Positions 24,955 to 33,104 of a stretch of 64,000 nt of DNA are shown here, in pieces. Source of the stretch: Firm-04 sp045600205 (GTDB lineage: Bacteria > Bacillota > Clostridia > Oscillospirales > Ruminococcaceae); the NCBI GenBank assembly GCA_045600205.1, contig JAZRXM010000005.1, positions 1-64,000 on the forward strand, read 5' to 3'. The notes under the pieces were generated by a model that ran no database searches, was not told where the DNA came from, and was given only the letters and a program-made list of their open reading frames with translations. How positions within the stretch are numbered: position 1 is the stretch's first letter; every line of letters starts with the position of its first letter. Made by a program: the position numbers and the translations under genes.

Positions 24955-25197
24955 TTACTTTTTAATTTTGCGAATCGCATCCGCAGCACGGTCTGAAAGC
25001 GGTTTCAAAACAAAAAAAGTCAGCAGACTAGCTATGAAATACGCCACAATCAGACATATAATGCGCAGAAAAATGTTGTGGATAAAATGTCGTGCAACCA
25101 GATACAGCCCGAGAAATACAACAAGAAAAACGATAAAATTGACGATTGTCACAAATTTTGCAGCACCGTCAAGTGCCGCCGCATTTGGAATTTTCAT
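24955..25197 (-). CDS. Small membrane protein with two transmembrane helices
   Basis: Function unknown. 80 residues with hydrophobic segments at about 15-36 and 43-65, then a basic tail (DAIRKIKK). Its start lies 29 bases inside the 3' end of the symporter gene, so translation is coupled. A bi-helical protein of this size could be an accessory subunit of the transporter, which is inference from position only. Confidence 0.7.
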   Translation of the reverse strand: MKIPNAAALDGAAKFVTIVNFIVFLVVFLGLYLVARHFIHNIFLRIICLIVAYFIASLLTFFVLKPLSDRAADAIRKIKK

Positions 25198-26497
25198 GTA
25201 CTTCCTCCATTTTCAGATTCTTTCGGAGCGCAGTCAGCGCATAGAGATTCGGAATTGCCATCAGCGCGTTACAGCAATCGCAAAGTGCAAATGCAAACGC
25301 CGCAGGATTCAACGTGCCGCAAAAAGCCGCCAGAATCCACAATAAAAAGTATGCATCCTCTGCGCCGCAAATACCAAGCGAACGCACAGCTGCCAATCCG
25401 CAAGGATACCAGCCAATCAGCGTTGCAAAAGCCAGCAAAATCATGGATACCGCAAGAAATTCTGCCGCAGAGCTGCCGAATCCGTAAGAAAAAGCATTCA
25501 AAAGCATCGCAGCAGCGTCAGTTTCGATAGAATACGAAAGCTGTGGGGTCGTGAGGATCACAAGTGCCGTTGCCGTACAGCAAATGACAGTATCCGCAAA
25601 CACCTCAACGGCAGCCAAGTCGCCCTGTACGCTTGAAACCGAAGCATCTGCGTCCATATGCAGCATTGCAGAAGTTCCAAGTCCTGCCTCATTGGAAAAA
25701 ATCCCGCGCCGAAATCCAACCGACATACTGCGAAGAAAAGCCGTCCCGCAAAAGCCGCCTGCCATACCTCGAAAGCCAAAAGCTTCATGTAAAATTCGCG
25801 CAATTGCGTCAGAAAGATACGCAGCATTTTTACAAATCAGTACACCGCAACCCAGCAGATAAAGACCAAAGATCAGCGGCATAAGCCAGACGGTCACGCT
25901 GCCGATGCGATTTTTTCCGCCATAAAGAATCCACGCTGCTGTCAGACAAACGGTCAAGCCAACGAGATTGCGCGGTATTCCGATATTTTCAGCAGTTGAA
26001 GCAATTGCGGAGGCTTGTGCCATACTGCCCATACCAAGTCCCGCAGCCGCGCAGCATACAGTGAAAACATAAGCAAGTGCTGGCTTTTTCAATCCGTATT
26101 TCAGGCAGGCAATTGCACCGCCGCACCAAGAACCGTCCGGGAGTCTTCTGCGAAACCGCATACCTATGGTATTTTCCGCATACACAAGCAGCATACCCAG
26201 CACCGCTGAGCAAAGCATCCAAAAAACTGCACCTGCTCCACCCGTGCAAATTGCCGCCGCCGTACCAACCAGATTTCCTGTACCCATCGTGGCAGCAAGA
26301 GCCGTTGCGGTGGTGCGAAGCTGTTTTTTATCGCAAGGACACCGAAAAAGGGTGCCATAGGTGTTGCGCAGGATACGCCGCGGATGCGAAATCGGTGCAA
26401 ATTTCGAGGACAATCCGCACAAAATCGCCGTACCTACAAGCATTACGGGTAAAATCCAAGTCCACAGCAGATTGCCAAAATTGTTCAAAAATCGCAA
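25169..26497 (-). CDS. Sodium:alanine/glycine symporter (AGCS family)
   Basis: Membrane transporter that imports alanine or glycine with sodium. The family signature GIFSNEAGLGTSAM is at about 260-273 and the N-terminal TALAATMGTGNLVGTA loop at about 65-80. About 10 hydrophobic segments cover the protein. 442 residues is near the family norm. It lies upstream of, and overlaps, the small membrane protein gene. The gap to pepD (26498-26559) holds no terminator, so the three genes may be cotranscribed from further upstream. Confidence 0.92.
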   Translation of the reverse strand: MRFLNNFGNLLWTWILPVMLVGTAILCGLSSKFAPISHPRRILRNTYGTLFRCPCDKKQLRTTATALAATMGTGNLVGTAAAICTGGAGAVFWMLCSAVLGMLLVYAENTIGMRFRRRLPDGSWCGGAIACLKYGLKKPALAYVFTVCCAAAGLGMGSMAQASAIASTAENIGIPRNLVGLTVCLTAAWILYGGKNRIGSVTVWLMPLIFGLYLLGCGVLICKNAAYLSDAIARILHEAFGFRGMAGGFCGTAFLRSMSVGFRRGIFSNEAGLGTSAMLHMDADASVSSVQGDLAAVEVFADTVICCTATALVILTTPQLSYSIETDAAAMLLNAFSYGFGSSAAEFLAVSMILLAFATLIGWYPCGLAAVRSLGICGAEDAYFLLWILAAFCGTLNPAAFAFALCDCCNALMAIPNLYALTALRKNLKMEEVHENSKCGGT

Positions 26498-26559
26498 AGA
26501 GATTCCTCCCCCGATACATTGTCAGGGGATTTTATGCGTATCTGCGCCGATTCAGAACA

Positions 26560-27993
26560 TCACACGCCGAGATTTTTCAAAAGTTCCAGCAAAAGCGACC
26601 ACGTTCTTGCCGCCGATGCCAGCGACAGACGTTCCCGCGGTGTATGAATATCAAGAATGTCAGGTCCAATGGACAGGCACTGCAAGCCGCTTGTTTTTGC
26701 AGCAAGTACGCCACATTCGAGTCCCGCATGAATCGTTTGCACACACGGTGCCTCGCCGTAAAGCTTTTGATAGCAACGCACGGCAGTTGCCTCCAGCGCA
26801 GTGTTCGGCTCATATTCCCAAGCGGGATAGTCGCCTTCATCACGGAATGTGCCGCCAAATCGCTCCGCGATATCATGCAATTTTTTTGCAAGTGCGTCCT
26901 TTTCCGCATTAACGCCGCTGCGCACCAACGTATCCAGATGGAGTCCGTCCTCAGTGAATGTCAGAATTCCCAGATTCAGCGAAGTTTTCGGCATATGCAG
27001 GTTTTCATCCATCTGCGTGACGCCATTCGGGATTTCATTCAGAAATGCAAGTATTTTCGCGGCTTCCGATATAGTTGTCGCACTGATATCCTGCACATTC
27101 TGCTGCTCGATTTGCAGAGTCAGACCGGTTTCTTCCGGGTACTCCGCCTTGATTCGCTCGCATATTTCTCGTATTTTCGCAGAAATCCGTTCAATTTCGT
27201 CAGCACGGCACAGGAACGATACAGATGCAGATGTCGGGATCACATTGTCACGAATTCCGCCATTCCACGCGCTGATACGTATATTTTCGATGCCGGACAG
27301 TATTCTTCGCATGGCAATGTTTGCATTGAGCAACGGACGGTGAATTTCTGTACCCGAATGACCACCGCAAAGCCCACTGACCGTAACAGTAAGCATTTTT
27401 CCGCTTGACTTCGTAGTTTCTGCGCTCAGATGCAGATGCACGCGCACGCCACCCGCGCAGCCGACCGTAAACACGCCCTCCTCCTCCGAGTCGATATTGA
27501 GCAGGTACGCACCCTCCAGCCAGTCGGGTGAAAGTGCAGAAGCTCCGAGCATACCGATCTCCTCGTCAACCGTGAGAACGACATTCAGTTTCGGGTGCGG
27601 GATGCAGTCGGACGCCAGCAAAGCCAGCGCATAGGCGACCGCAATGCCGTCATCACCACCAAGGGTCGTGCCCTCCGCTTCGAGATATTCGTTTCCGAAT
27701 TTTAGCGTTAATGCGTCATTTTCCATATTCTTTCCGCAAGATTCATCTTTGGCACAAACCATATCCAGATGTCCCTGCAAAATGACGGTCGGGCGATCCT
27801 CATAGCCGGGCGTTGCATCCTTGCAGATGCGTACATTTCCAGCAGCGTCGCTCATGACGTCCAGACCGTGTTTTTTTGCAAAATCAACGCAGTAACGGCT
27901 GATTTCCTTGGTGTTGCCAGAGCCGTGCGGAATCGCAGAAATTGCCTCAAACTGCTTAAAAACCGCACAGGGCATAGGATAACTGTTTCGCAT
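26560..27993 (-). CDS. pepD: Aminoacyl-histidine dipeptidase (PepD, peptidase M20)
   Basis: Cytosolic zinc dipeptidase that splits Xaa-His and other dipeptides. Metal-site motifs run in order: LQGHLDMVCAK (His/Asp, about 77), GGDDGIAVAYALALL (about 113), the DEEIGMLGA glutamates (about 146), and LNIDSEEEG with the C-terminal IHAGLECGVL. The lid domain is in the middle (GGHSGTEIHRPLLNA). 477 residues match the family. The ATG at 27993 lies 8 bases after GGAG; the GTG two codons earlier is less well spaced. Its place beside an amino-acid symporter fits peptide and amino-acid use. Confidence 0.95.
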   Translation of the reverse strand: MRNSYPMPCAVFKQFEAISAIPHGSGNTKEISRYCVDFAKKHGLDVMSDAAGNVRICKDATPGYEDRPTVILQGHLDMVCAKDESCGKNMENDALTLKFGNEYLEAEGTTLGGDDGIAVAYALALLASDCIPHPKLNVVLTVDEEIGMLGASALSPDWLEGAYLLNIDSEEEGVFTVGCAGGVRVHLHLSAETTKSSGKMLTVTVSGLCGGHSGTEIHRPLLNANIAMRRILSGIENIRISAWNGGIRDNVIPTSASVSFLCRADEIERISAKIREICERIKAEYPEETGLTLQIEQQNVQDISATTISEAAKILAFLNEIPNGVTQMDENLHMPKTSLNLGILTFTEDGLHLDTLVRSGVNAEKDALAKKLHDIAERFGGTFRDEGDYPAWEYEPNTALEATAVRCYQKLYGEAPCVQTIHAGLECGVLAAKTSGLQCLSIGPDILDIHTPRERLSLASAARTWSLLLELLKNLGV

Positions 27994-28069
27994 AACCACC
28001 GCTCCTTTTTATCTTTTTATACATTCTATCACAATTTCGCCAAAAAGTAAAGAGGTGCGGGATTTTTCA

Positions 28070-28723
28070 TCATTTTAACAGTTGTTCGCGCAGAAACGCA
28101 AGAATCTTCTTCTCCCGCCGCGATACCTGAACCTGCGTCATTCCGAGTTTTTTCGCTGTATCGCTTTGCGTCAGCCGATTTTGATACCGCAAAACAATCA
28201 GGCGGCGATCATGGTCATCCAACAGCCGCATCACCTGTCGCAGAGCCATTTTATCCTGCAAGGCATCTTCCGGCGAAGGTACAGGCAGGTCAAGCTGTGC
28301 TTCTCCCTCCTCCGTATACGCCGTCAGCGACACCGTAGGCTGTGCTGCACAAATTGCCTCTGCTGCGTCCGTTTCTGAGATTCCTGCACGCTCAGCTACC
28401 TCTGCAATGGATGGTTCTCTGCCGTTTTCCTGCCGCAATTCCTCGCTGATCTGTGCAATTTTAACGGATAATTCCTTCAGCCGCCGCCCGATACGCACCG
28501 TGCCGCCGTCCCGAAAAATCCGCCTGATCTCGCCCATAATGACCGGAACGGCATATGTAGAAAAGCACACACCACGGCTGATATCAAACGCATTTGCAGC
28601 CTTGACCAGTCCCAGACACCCCGCAGAGTACAATTCCTCATATTCCACACCTCTGCTGCGAAATCGGTTTGCGCAGAGATGTACCAGTCCAAGATGTTCT
28701 TCAATGACAATCGTGTTCTGCAT
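28070..28723 (-). CDS. sigF: Forespore sigma factor SigF
   Basis: RNA polymerase sigma factor of the SigF/SigG class that starts forespore-specific transcription. Region 2 (ELYSAGCLGLVKAANAFDIS...FSTYAVPVIMGEIRRIFRD, about 31-70), region 3 and the region 4 helix-turn-helix (TQSDTAKKLGMTQVQVSRRE, about 184-203) are complete. 217 residues. The start overlaps the spoIIAB end by 23 bases, the standard spoIIAA-spoIIAB-sigF order. SigF should be held by SpoIIAB until SpoIIAA is dephosphorylated. Confidence 0.94.
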   Translation of the reverse strand: MQNTIVIEEHLGLVHLCANRFRSRGVEYEELYSAGCLGLVKAANAFDISRGVCFSTYAVPVIMGEIRRIFRDGGTVRIGRRLKELSVKIAQISEELRQENGREPSIAEVAERAGISETDAAEAICAAQPTVSLTAYTEEGEAQLDLPVPSPEDALQDKMALRQVMRLLDDHDRRLIVLRYQNRLTQSDTAKKLGMTQVQVSRREKKILAFLREQLLK

Positions 28724-29150
28724 CGCCGATTTTCTTTCGCATGGTCACCGTCGTACCCTGCCCGACTTTCGAATGGACCGACAGCTGATCCATAAAGCTT
28801 TCCATGACTGTAAACCCCAGACCGGCGCGTTCTTCGGCAGGCGCACTCGAATAGAGCGGTTCCATTGCCTTCCCGATATCAGCAATGCCGCAGCCTTTAT
28901 CCGCAATTCGCACGTAGATCACACGATCGGGCAGCAAACGTACCGTCACAGCGATGACGCCGTTTTCCTCTTTCCGATAGGCATGAACAATACTGTTCGT
29001 CACCGCCTCCGATACCGCCGTGCGCAAATCCGCCAGTTCCTCAACAGTCGGGTCGAGCTGCGCCGCAAACGCACAGACCATGGTCCGTGCAAAGCCCTCA
29101 TTCTCGGACCGCGCAGGAAAAGTACATTTTAATTCATTATCGCTTTTCAT
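28701..29150 (-). CDS. spoIIAB: Anti-sigma F factor SpoIIAB
   Basis: GHKL-fold serine kinase and anti-sigma factor. It binds SigF and phosphorylates SpoIIAA. ATP-lid motifs are the N box LRTAVSEAVTNSIVHAYR (about 43-60), G1 IADKGCGIAD (about 84-93), and the G2 region EERAGLGFTVMESFMD (about 106-121). 149 residues, as expected. It starts 3 bases after the spoIIAA stop and overlaps sigF. Confidence 0.94.
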   Translation of the reverse strand: MKSDNELKCTFPARSENEGFARTMVCAFAAQLDPTVEELADLRTAVSEAVTNSIVHAYRKEENGVIAVTVRLLPDRVIYVRIADKGCGIADIGKAMEPLYSSAPAEERAGLGFTVMESFMDQLSVHSKVGQGTTVTMRKKIGDAEHDCH

Positions 29151-29153
29151 TTT

Positions 29154-29477
29154 TTACACCTTTCCGCCGCAGGTATTTCGGATGACGGCAAGCCTGTCCG
29201 CGCCCGAAAGCCGCAGCACCTTTCTGATTTGCGGCGACGGATTGTGAATTTCCAGCACGCCGCCATATTCCTCCATTAAATGTGAACGCCCCATAATCAG
29301 CCCGATGCCCGAACTGTCCATAAACGTGACCTTCCGAAAATCAAGGATTAACACCGAGGGAAGCTGCTCGCGCACCGCAAAATCGACCGTTTCCCGTATC
29401 TCCTTGGCATGGTGATGGTCAAGTTCCCCGCTGATTTCTGCTGTCATCCGTTGCGGCTCCGTTTTCAGTTCTACCAC
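29154..29477 (-). CDS. spoIIAA: Anti-anti-sigma factor SpoIIAA
   Basis: STAS-domain partner switch protein. When unphosphorylated it frees SigF from SpoIIAB. The phosphorylated serine lies in TFMDSSGIGLIMGR (about 57-60). I chose the GTG at 29477, 8 bases after AGAGG. It gives the family-like opening VVELKTEPQRMTAEISGELD and 107 residues; a TTG eight codons upstream has no ribosome-binding site. It is first in the spoIIA operon. A 0A-box (TGTCGAA) lies about 160 bases upstream. Confidence 0.92.
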   Translation of the reverse strand: MVELKTEPQRMTAEISGELDHHHAKEIRETVDFAVREQLPSVLILDFRKVTFMDSSGIGLIMGRSHLMEEYGGVLEIHNPSPQIRKVLRLSGADRLAVIRNTCGGKV

Positions 29478-29639
29478 GTAAATACGCCTCTTTTCTATCA
29501 ATTGAGCGGTTTCGGTACGGCAAAAGCGTATCTTTCACCATACCGTTCCGCTGATTTGACCATTTGCATACTCTGCACAAAGCACGCCTTGTCCGACGCA
29601 CTTTGTATCTCCATTGTAGCGCATCCGGCACGCAAAATC

Positions 29640-29646
29640 TGTCGAA
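29640..29646 (+). promoter_or_regulatory. Perfect 0A-box between spoIIA and the MBL gene
   Basis: TGTCGAA matches the Spo0A consensus exactly. It is 14 bases upstream of the -35 box of the MBL-fold gene and about 160 bases from spoIIAA, so it could act on either. Confidence 0.4.
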
Positions 29647-29659
29647 ATCGGCATCCCGC

Positions 29660-29688
29660 TTGACCTTTTTTCTGCTTTACGGTATAAT
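29660..29688 (+). promoter_or_regulatory. Promoter of the MBL-fold hydrolase gene
   Basis: TTGACC, 17-base spacer, TATAAT; the ATG follows 36 bases later after AAAGGAG. Confidence 0.75.
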
Positions 29689-29724
29689 AAAAGAAACGTC
29701 ATCGAAAGGAGCAACTGACATCAT

Positions 29725-30534
29725 ATGAAAATCACCTGTTTATTGGAAAATACGCAAGGGCAGACCGTCTGTACCGCAGAACACGGTCTGAGCCTGTTCG
29801 CAGAAACCGCATCACACAAGCTGCTGCTGGATTTTGGGCAGACGCTTGCAATGCTCGAAAATGCGCGAATTCTCGGCATTGACTTGCAACAGGTGGACAT
29901 TGCATTTCTGAGTCACGGGCATTATGACCATTCGGGCAGTCTGCTTGCATTTGCACAACAAAATACCAAGGCACATATCTATATGCAGAAAAACTCCGTA
30001 GAACCGCATTTTCACGATGAACGATATATCGGCATTGATTCTAAAATTGCGCTGCTCCCAAATGTACATCTTCTGGAAGGCAATGCAGACATAGACATGG
30101 AATTGTCCGTATTTTCAGGAATTACCGGACGAAAATGCTACCCGCAAGGCAACCGTGAGCTGGAAGTACTCCGCAACAACATCCGCATGGAGGACGATTT
30201 TTCACATGAGCAGTGCCTCGTCATCACACGAGGCGGCAAGCGATATTTGCTATCAGGTTGTGCGCACAACGGCATTCTCAACATTCTGGCGCGGTATCAC
30301 GAATTGTACGGCGGATATCCCGATGCGGTCGTTACGGGTTTTCACATGATGAAGAAAGAACCGTATACCACAGAAGAAACACGTATCATCGAAGAAACCG
30401 CATATGAATTACAACTGCTTCCAACCCGTTTTTTCTCAGGGCACTGCACCGGTTTAGAGGCGTTTGCAAAGATGAAAGAGATCATGGGCGACCAATTGCA
30501 GGCACTCCACAGCGGTGACAGCATCGACGTATAG
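29725..30534 (+). CDS. MBL-fold metallohydrolase
   Basis: Metallo-beta-lactamase-fold hydrolase of unknown substrate. The metal-binding motif SHGHYDHSGS (HxHxDH) is at about 63-72. Further ligands are plausible at GCAHNG (about 178) and SGHCTG (about 232). The protein resembles the archaeal and clostridial MBL group sometimes linked to pterin chemistry, but the substrate cannot be deduced. 269 residues, no signal peptide, so cytosolic. Monocistronic, with promoter upstream and a bidirectional terminator after it. Confidence 0.88.
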   Translation: MKITCLLENTQGQTVCTAEHGLSLFAETASHKLLLDFGQTLAMLENARILGIDLQQVDIAFLSHGHYDHSGSLLAFAQQNTKAHIYMQKNSVEPHFHDERYIGIDSKIALLPNVHLLEGNADIDMELSVFSGITGRKCYPQGNRELEVLRNNIRMEDDFSHEQCLVITRGGKRYLLSGCAHNGILNILARYHELYGGYPDAVVTGFHMMKKEPYTTEETRIIEETAYELQLLPTRFFSGHCTGLEAFAKMKEIMGDQLQALHSGDSIDV

Positions 30535-30540
30535 AAATAA

Positions 30541-30580
30541 AAATCCCCGAAGCAATTTCTTCATTGCCTCGGGGATTTTT
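30541..30580. terminator. Bidirectional terminator
   Basis: AAATCCCCGA...GCAA / TTGC...TCGGGGATTTTT with a 7-base loop. It serves the MBL gene (plus) and the 43-residue peptide gene (minus). Confidence 0.85.
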
Positions 30581-30601
30581 ATTGCTGATGCGTTGAAAAT
30601 G

Positions 30602-30733
30602 TCATGGTGCAGTACGGTAGTCATCCTCCTCGCCGAAAATATCGGACAAATCGGCGCGGATGCCCTCCAGAATATCTTTCACGCACTTGAAAATGATAAA
30701 CGCCAGACACAATAGCCAAATGAATGTAAACAT
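30602..30733 (-). CDS. 43-residue single-pass membrane peptide
   Basis: Function unknown. Begins MFTFIWLLCLAFIIFKCVKD, one transmembrane helix (about 3-17). An acidic cytosolic tail follows (ADLSDIFGEEDDYRTAP). The evidence that it is real is strong: ATG 9 bases after AAAGGAG, a perfect-consensus promoter (TTGACA-17-TATAAT) 33 bases upstream, and a terminator just after. It lies downstream of the WYL regulator gene on the same strand but has its own promoter. Small membrane peptides like this often modulate a transporter or kinase; the partner is unknown. Confidence 0.75.
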   Translation of the reverse strand: MFTFIWLLCLAFIIFKCVKDILEGIRADLSDIFGEEDDYRTAP

Positions 30734-30765
30734 GGTTGTTTGCTCCTTTCAATCTCTGTGTCTGT

Positions 30766-30794
30766 ATTATACGACAGAATTCTGGATTTGTCAA
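30766..30794 (-). promoter_or_regulatory. Perfect-consensus promoter of the 43-residue peptide gene
   Basis: Minus-strand TTGACA, 17 bases, TATAAT: both hexamers match the consensus exactly. Confidence 0.85.
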
Positions 30795-30826
30795 ATCACA
30801 ACTGTCTGTATTTTGTCCCAGTTGAT

Positions 30827-31789
30827 TCAAAGGAATTTCGAAGCCCACTCCTTACATTCCTGTACCAGAAATGCCGGTGAAAGCAAGCGCATCCTGTCCG
30901 GAAACTGAAACAGCCAGCCCCAGAAAGTACGGTTTACCTGCACTTTTACGTGTGCGATCAGTCGTTTATCATCCAGCCGCATCATCGTCACATCCTCGCC
31001 AAACTGGTCAAAAATGACGTCAATCAGCGAATCGTCAAATTCGATTGCAGCATCAACCTCTTTGCCGCCGTACATTTTGAATGTTTTTGTGGTATACGAT
31101 GCAAGTTCCTGAGCAGAAACCAACGCAGAATCGCTGATTTGCTCATCTACCAGTTGTACGTCCTCCATGCGGTCAATGCGATAATTCCGCTTGCCACCGC
31201 GGGCAGAATTATAGCATCGAAGGTAATAATTATCGTCATCGTAGATCAGTGAAATTGGCTCAACTACGTACCTTTCGCCATCATGCTGATAGATTCGTTC
31301 CCGATTTTCATTGTGCTTGAAGTATCGAAACGACACCTTGACCTGTTTCAAAAGCGCAGTTTCGATCACTTCCACACTATTGAAAACATCAGCATTTGTG
31401 TGTTTTCTGATATTAAACTGTACAAGATTGTCTTTCAGCAATTCCGCACGGTAGCTTCCGCCAAGATCCGCCAACTTCTGAATCAGCAAGTCCGTCTGCT
31501 GGCTCGGGATAAAAGTTGCCGCCTGCACCGCGTCCATCAGAATTTTCAGCTCGGCACGACTGAACTCGCGCTGCTCTACATAATATGCGTAGCTGTGTCC
31601 TTTTCGTATCGTTTCCACTTGAAATCCCATCTCACGAAGCTGCGAAAGATCACGGGCAAGCGTTTTACGATCACAGGAAATATCCATTTCGCCAAGCCGA
31701 TCACATAATCCCTGCGTGGTGATCGGATGCTCCGAATCGGTTTCCTGCCTGAAAATTTCCATCATACGCAGCATTTTTGCCTTTTGCAT
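30827..31789 (-). CDS. WYL-domain transcriptional regulator
   Basis: DNA-binding regulator of the DeoR-like HTH plus WYL class. The N-terminal winged helix (about 1-75) contains TTQGLCDRLGEMDISCDRKT. The WYL domain (about 145-225) contains KVSFRYFKHNENRERIYQHD and YYLRCYNSARGGKRNYRIDR. A C-terminal WCX extension completes 320 residues. I chose the ATG at 31789, 8 bases after AGGAGG; the open frame runs 41 codons further, through the promoter. WYL domains sense ligands including nucleic acids. It is divergent from the arsR-type operon, which may be a target. Confidence 0.9.
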   Translation of the reverse strand: MQKAKMLRMMEIFRQETDSEHPITTQGLCDRLGEMDISCDRKTLARDLSQLREMGFQVETIRKGHSYAYYVEQREFSRAELKILMDAVQAATFIPSQQTDLLIQKLADLGGSYRAELLKDNLVQFNIRKHTNADVFNSVEVIETALLKQVKVSFRYFKHNENRERIYQHDGERYVVEPISLIYDDDNYYLRCYNSARGGKRNYRIDRMEDVQLVDEQISDSALVSAQELASYTTKTFKMYGGKEVDAAIEFDDSLIDVIFDQFGEDVTMMRLDDKRLIAHVKVQVNRTFWGWLFQFPDRMRLLSPAFLVQECKEWASKFL

Positions 31790-31813
31790 ATCTCGCGCCT
31801 CCTTTTCTGTACC

Positions 31814-31842
31814 ATTATATACCCTGTTTATGGAAATGTCAA
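31814..31842 (-). promoter_or_regulatory. Promoter of the WYL regulator gene
   Basis: Minus-strand TTGACA, 17 bases, TATAAT. Confidence 0.8.
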
Positions 31843-31874
31843 TATCAATGATACAAAAAATGTCCCACAAAATT

Positions 31875-31894
31875 ATTTCAAAATAATTTGAAAT
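31875..31894. promoter_or_regulatory. Operator O1 of the ArsR-type operon
   Basis: Perfect inverted repeat ATTTCAAA-ATAA-TTTGAAAT ending 5 bases before the -35 box. An imperfect copy (31931-31950) lies after the -10 box. Confidence 0.65.
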
Positions 31895-31899
31895 GCCTC

Positions 31900-31928
31900 T
31901 TGACAAAGGCAATTGCAGTTGCTATAAT
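31900..31928 (+). promoter_or_regulatory. Promoter of the sdpR-sdpI-ABC operon
   Basis: TTGACA, 17 bases, TATAAT, enclosed between two 20-base operator-like repeats. Confidence 0.85.
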
Positions 31929-31930
31929 GT

Positions 31931-31950
31931 ATTTAAAGAAATTTTGAAAT
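31931..31950. promoter_or_regulatory. Operator O2 of the ArsR-type operon
   Basis: ATTTAAAGAAATTTTGAAAT, same length and outer arms as O1 with mismatches in the left arm; it overlaps the transcription start region. Confidence 0.55.
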
Positions 31951-31962
31951 AGGAGGCGTGGA

Positions 31963-32238
31963 ATGGCACTGGCAGATACATTCAAAGCCCTTTCGGACCC
32001 GCAGCGACGCGAAATCCTTACGATGCTGCGCGACGGACGGCTGAGTGCAGGCGAAATTTCCGAGCGGCTCGGCATCACGCCCGCAGGACTATCCTATCAC
32101 CTGAAACTGCTGAAAAAAGCAGATCTGGTACTGGAATACAAAGAGAAAAACTTTGTTTTCTATGAATTAAACACAAGTATTTTCGATGAAATGATACTAT
32201 GGATGAAACAATTTGGAGGTCATGAAGATGAAACGTAA
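31963..32238 (+). CDS. ArsR-family repressor, SdpR-like
   Basis: Winged-helix repressor of 91 residues. Helix-turn-helix at about 27-50 (LSAGEISERLGITPAGLSYHLKLL), with the preceding TFKALSDPQRREILTMLRDG typical of SdpR/ArsR. No cysteine metal site is present, so it is unlikely to sense metal. It probably represses its own operon through O1 and O2. In B. subtilis SdpR is relieved by the membrane protein SdpI, and an SdpI-like gene follows directly with overlap. ATG after AGGAGG. Confidence 0.9.
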   Translation: MALADTFKALSDPQRREILTMLRDGRLSAGEISERLGITPAGLSYHLKLLKKADLVLEYKEKNFVFYELNTSIFDEMILWMKQFGGHEDET

Positions 32239-32905
32239 GCTGATGTGGATTTTCAGCGCAATTCCGATGATTCTGGTGCTGATCATGCTGCCGTCCCTGC
32301 CCGATATCATCGCCGTCCATTACAATCTTGCGGGCAAAGCGGATGCTTTCAGTTCAAAATATCTCACGCTGCTCTTTGGCATACTGCCCTTGCTCACATC
32401 ACTGATTCCTGAGATTTATCTGCATTTTCAGACAAAAAAAGCTGTCACCGAAAAGGATACGGCAATTCTCGAATCCAACCGCAAAACGCTCATCAATGTA
32501 TTCATGTGGTGCAACCTGTTTTTTATCGCATTGATCATTTGTTTTCTCGTACTTTCGAAGAAAAACGTCGCACAAATGGATGACGGATTCCCGATGACAA
32601 AACTGATTTCAGGGTGTATGGGACTGCTCATGATCATCACAGGCAATCTTCTGCCAAAAGCACGCAGAAACGCTCTTTTTGGTATCCGCATGAAGTGGAC
32701 GTTCTATAATGACACCACATGGAACAAATCGCACCGATTTGGCGGGATTTTATTCGTAGCATACGGCATTTTGCAGTTTCTGGGTTCCATTCTGCTGCCC
32801 GATATGCTTCCGCTGTATCTTTTGACTTTCCTGCTGCCTTTGGTCATCATCATTATTTTCGTATATTCGTACAAAATCTACAAGGAGGAAACAAATCATG
32901 CCTGA
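32228..32905 (+). CDS. SdpI-family membrane protein
   Basis: Six hydrophobic segments and 225 residues. N-terminal DUF1648-like part (about 1-70, PDIIAVHYNLAGKADAFSSK) and C-terminal SdpI part with LLPKARRNALFGIRMKWT and NKSHRFGG (about 130-175). SdpI of B. subtilis gives immunity to the SdpC toxin and sequesters SdpR; here the same pair could sense and resist a membrane-active peptide, with the ABC transporter downstream. I chose the ATG at 32228, 8 bases after GGAGG; it overlaps the repressor gene by 11 bases. Confidence 0.88.
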   Translation: MKRKLMWIFSAIPMILVLIMLPSLPDIIAVHYNLAGKADAFSSKYLTLLFGILPLLTSLIPEIYLHFQTKKAVTEKDTAILESNRKTLINVFMWCNLFFIALIICFLVLSKKNVAQMDDGFPMTKLISGCMGLLMIITGNLLPKARRNALFGIRMKWTFYNDTTWNKSHRFGGILFVAYGILQFLGSILLPDMLPLYLLTFLLPLVIIIIFVYSYKIYKEETNHA

Positions 32906-33104
32906 ACAGATCAAAGAATATCTCCCGCTCATCATCCCGCTGATCGTCGCAGAACTGATCTTGCTGGTCTACACCTTGCGCCACATCATGACGCATGACA
33001 ACTACAAGCGCGGAAACCGCGTACTTTGGTTGATTATCGCAATTATCGGAATGGAATTTATCGGTCCGATTCTCTATTTTGTGTTTGGAAAAGAGGATGC
33101 CTGA
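32898..33104 (+). CDS. PLDc_N-domain small membrane protein (YxlE-like)
   Basis: 68 residues, two transmembrane helices (about 9-28 and 44-62). It carries the PLDc_N pattern IIPLIVAELILLVYTLRHI...FIGPILYFVFGK. In B. subtilis the similar YxlE is encoded just before the YxlF/YxlG ABC transporter, as here. It overlaps the upstream gene by 8 bases and the ATPase start by one base. Exact role unknown; probably an accessory of the transporter. Confidence 0.85.
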   Translation: MPEQIKEYLPLIIPLIVAELILLVYTLRHIMTHDNYKRGNRVLWLIIAIIGMEFIGPILYFVFGKEDA

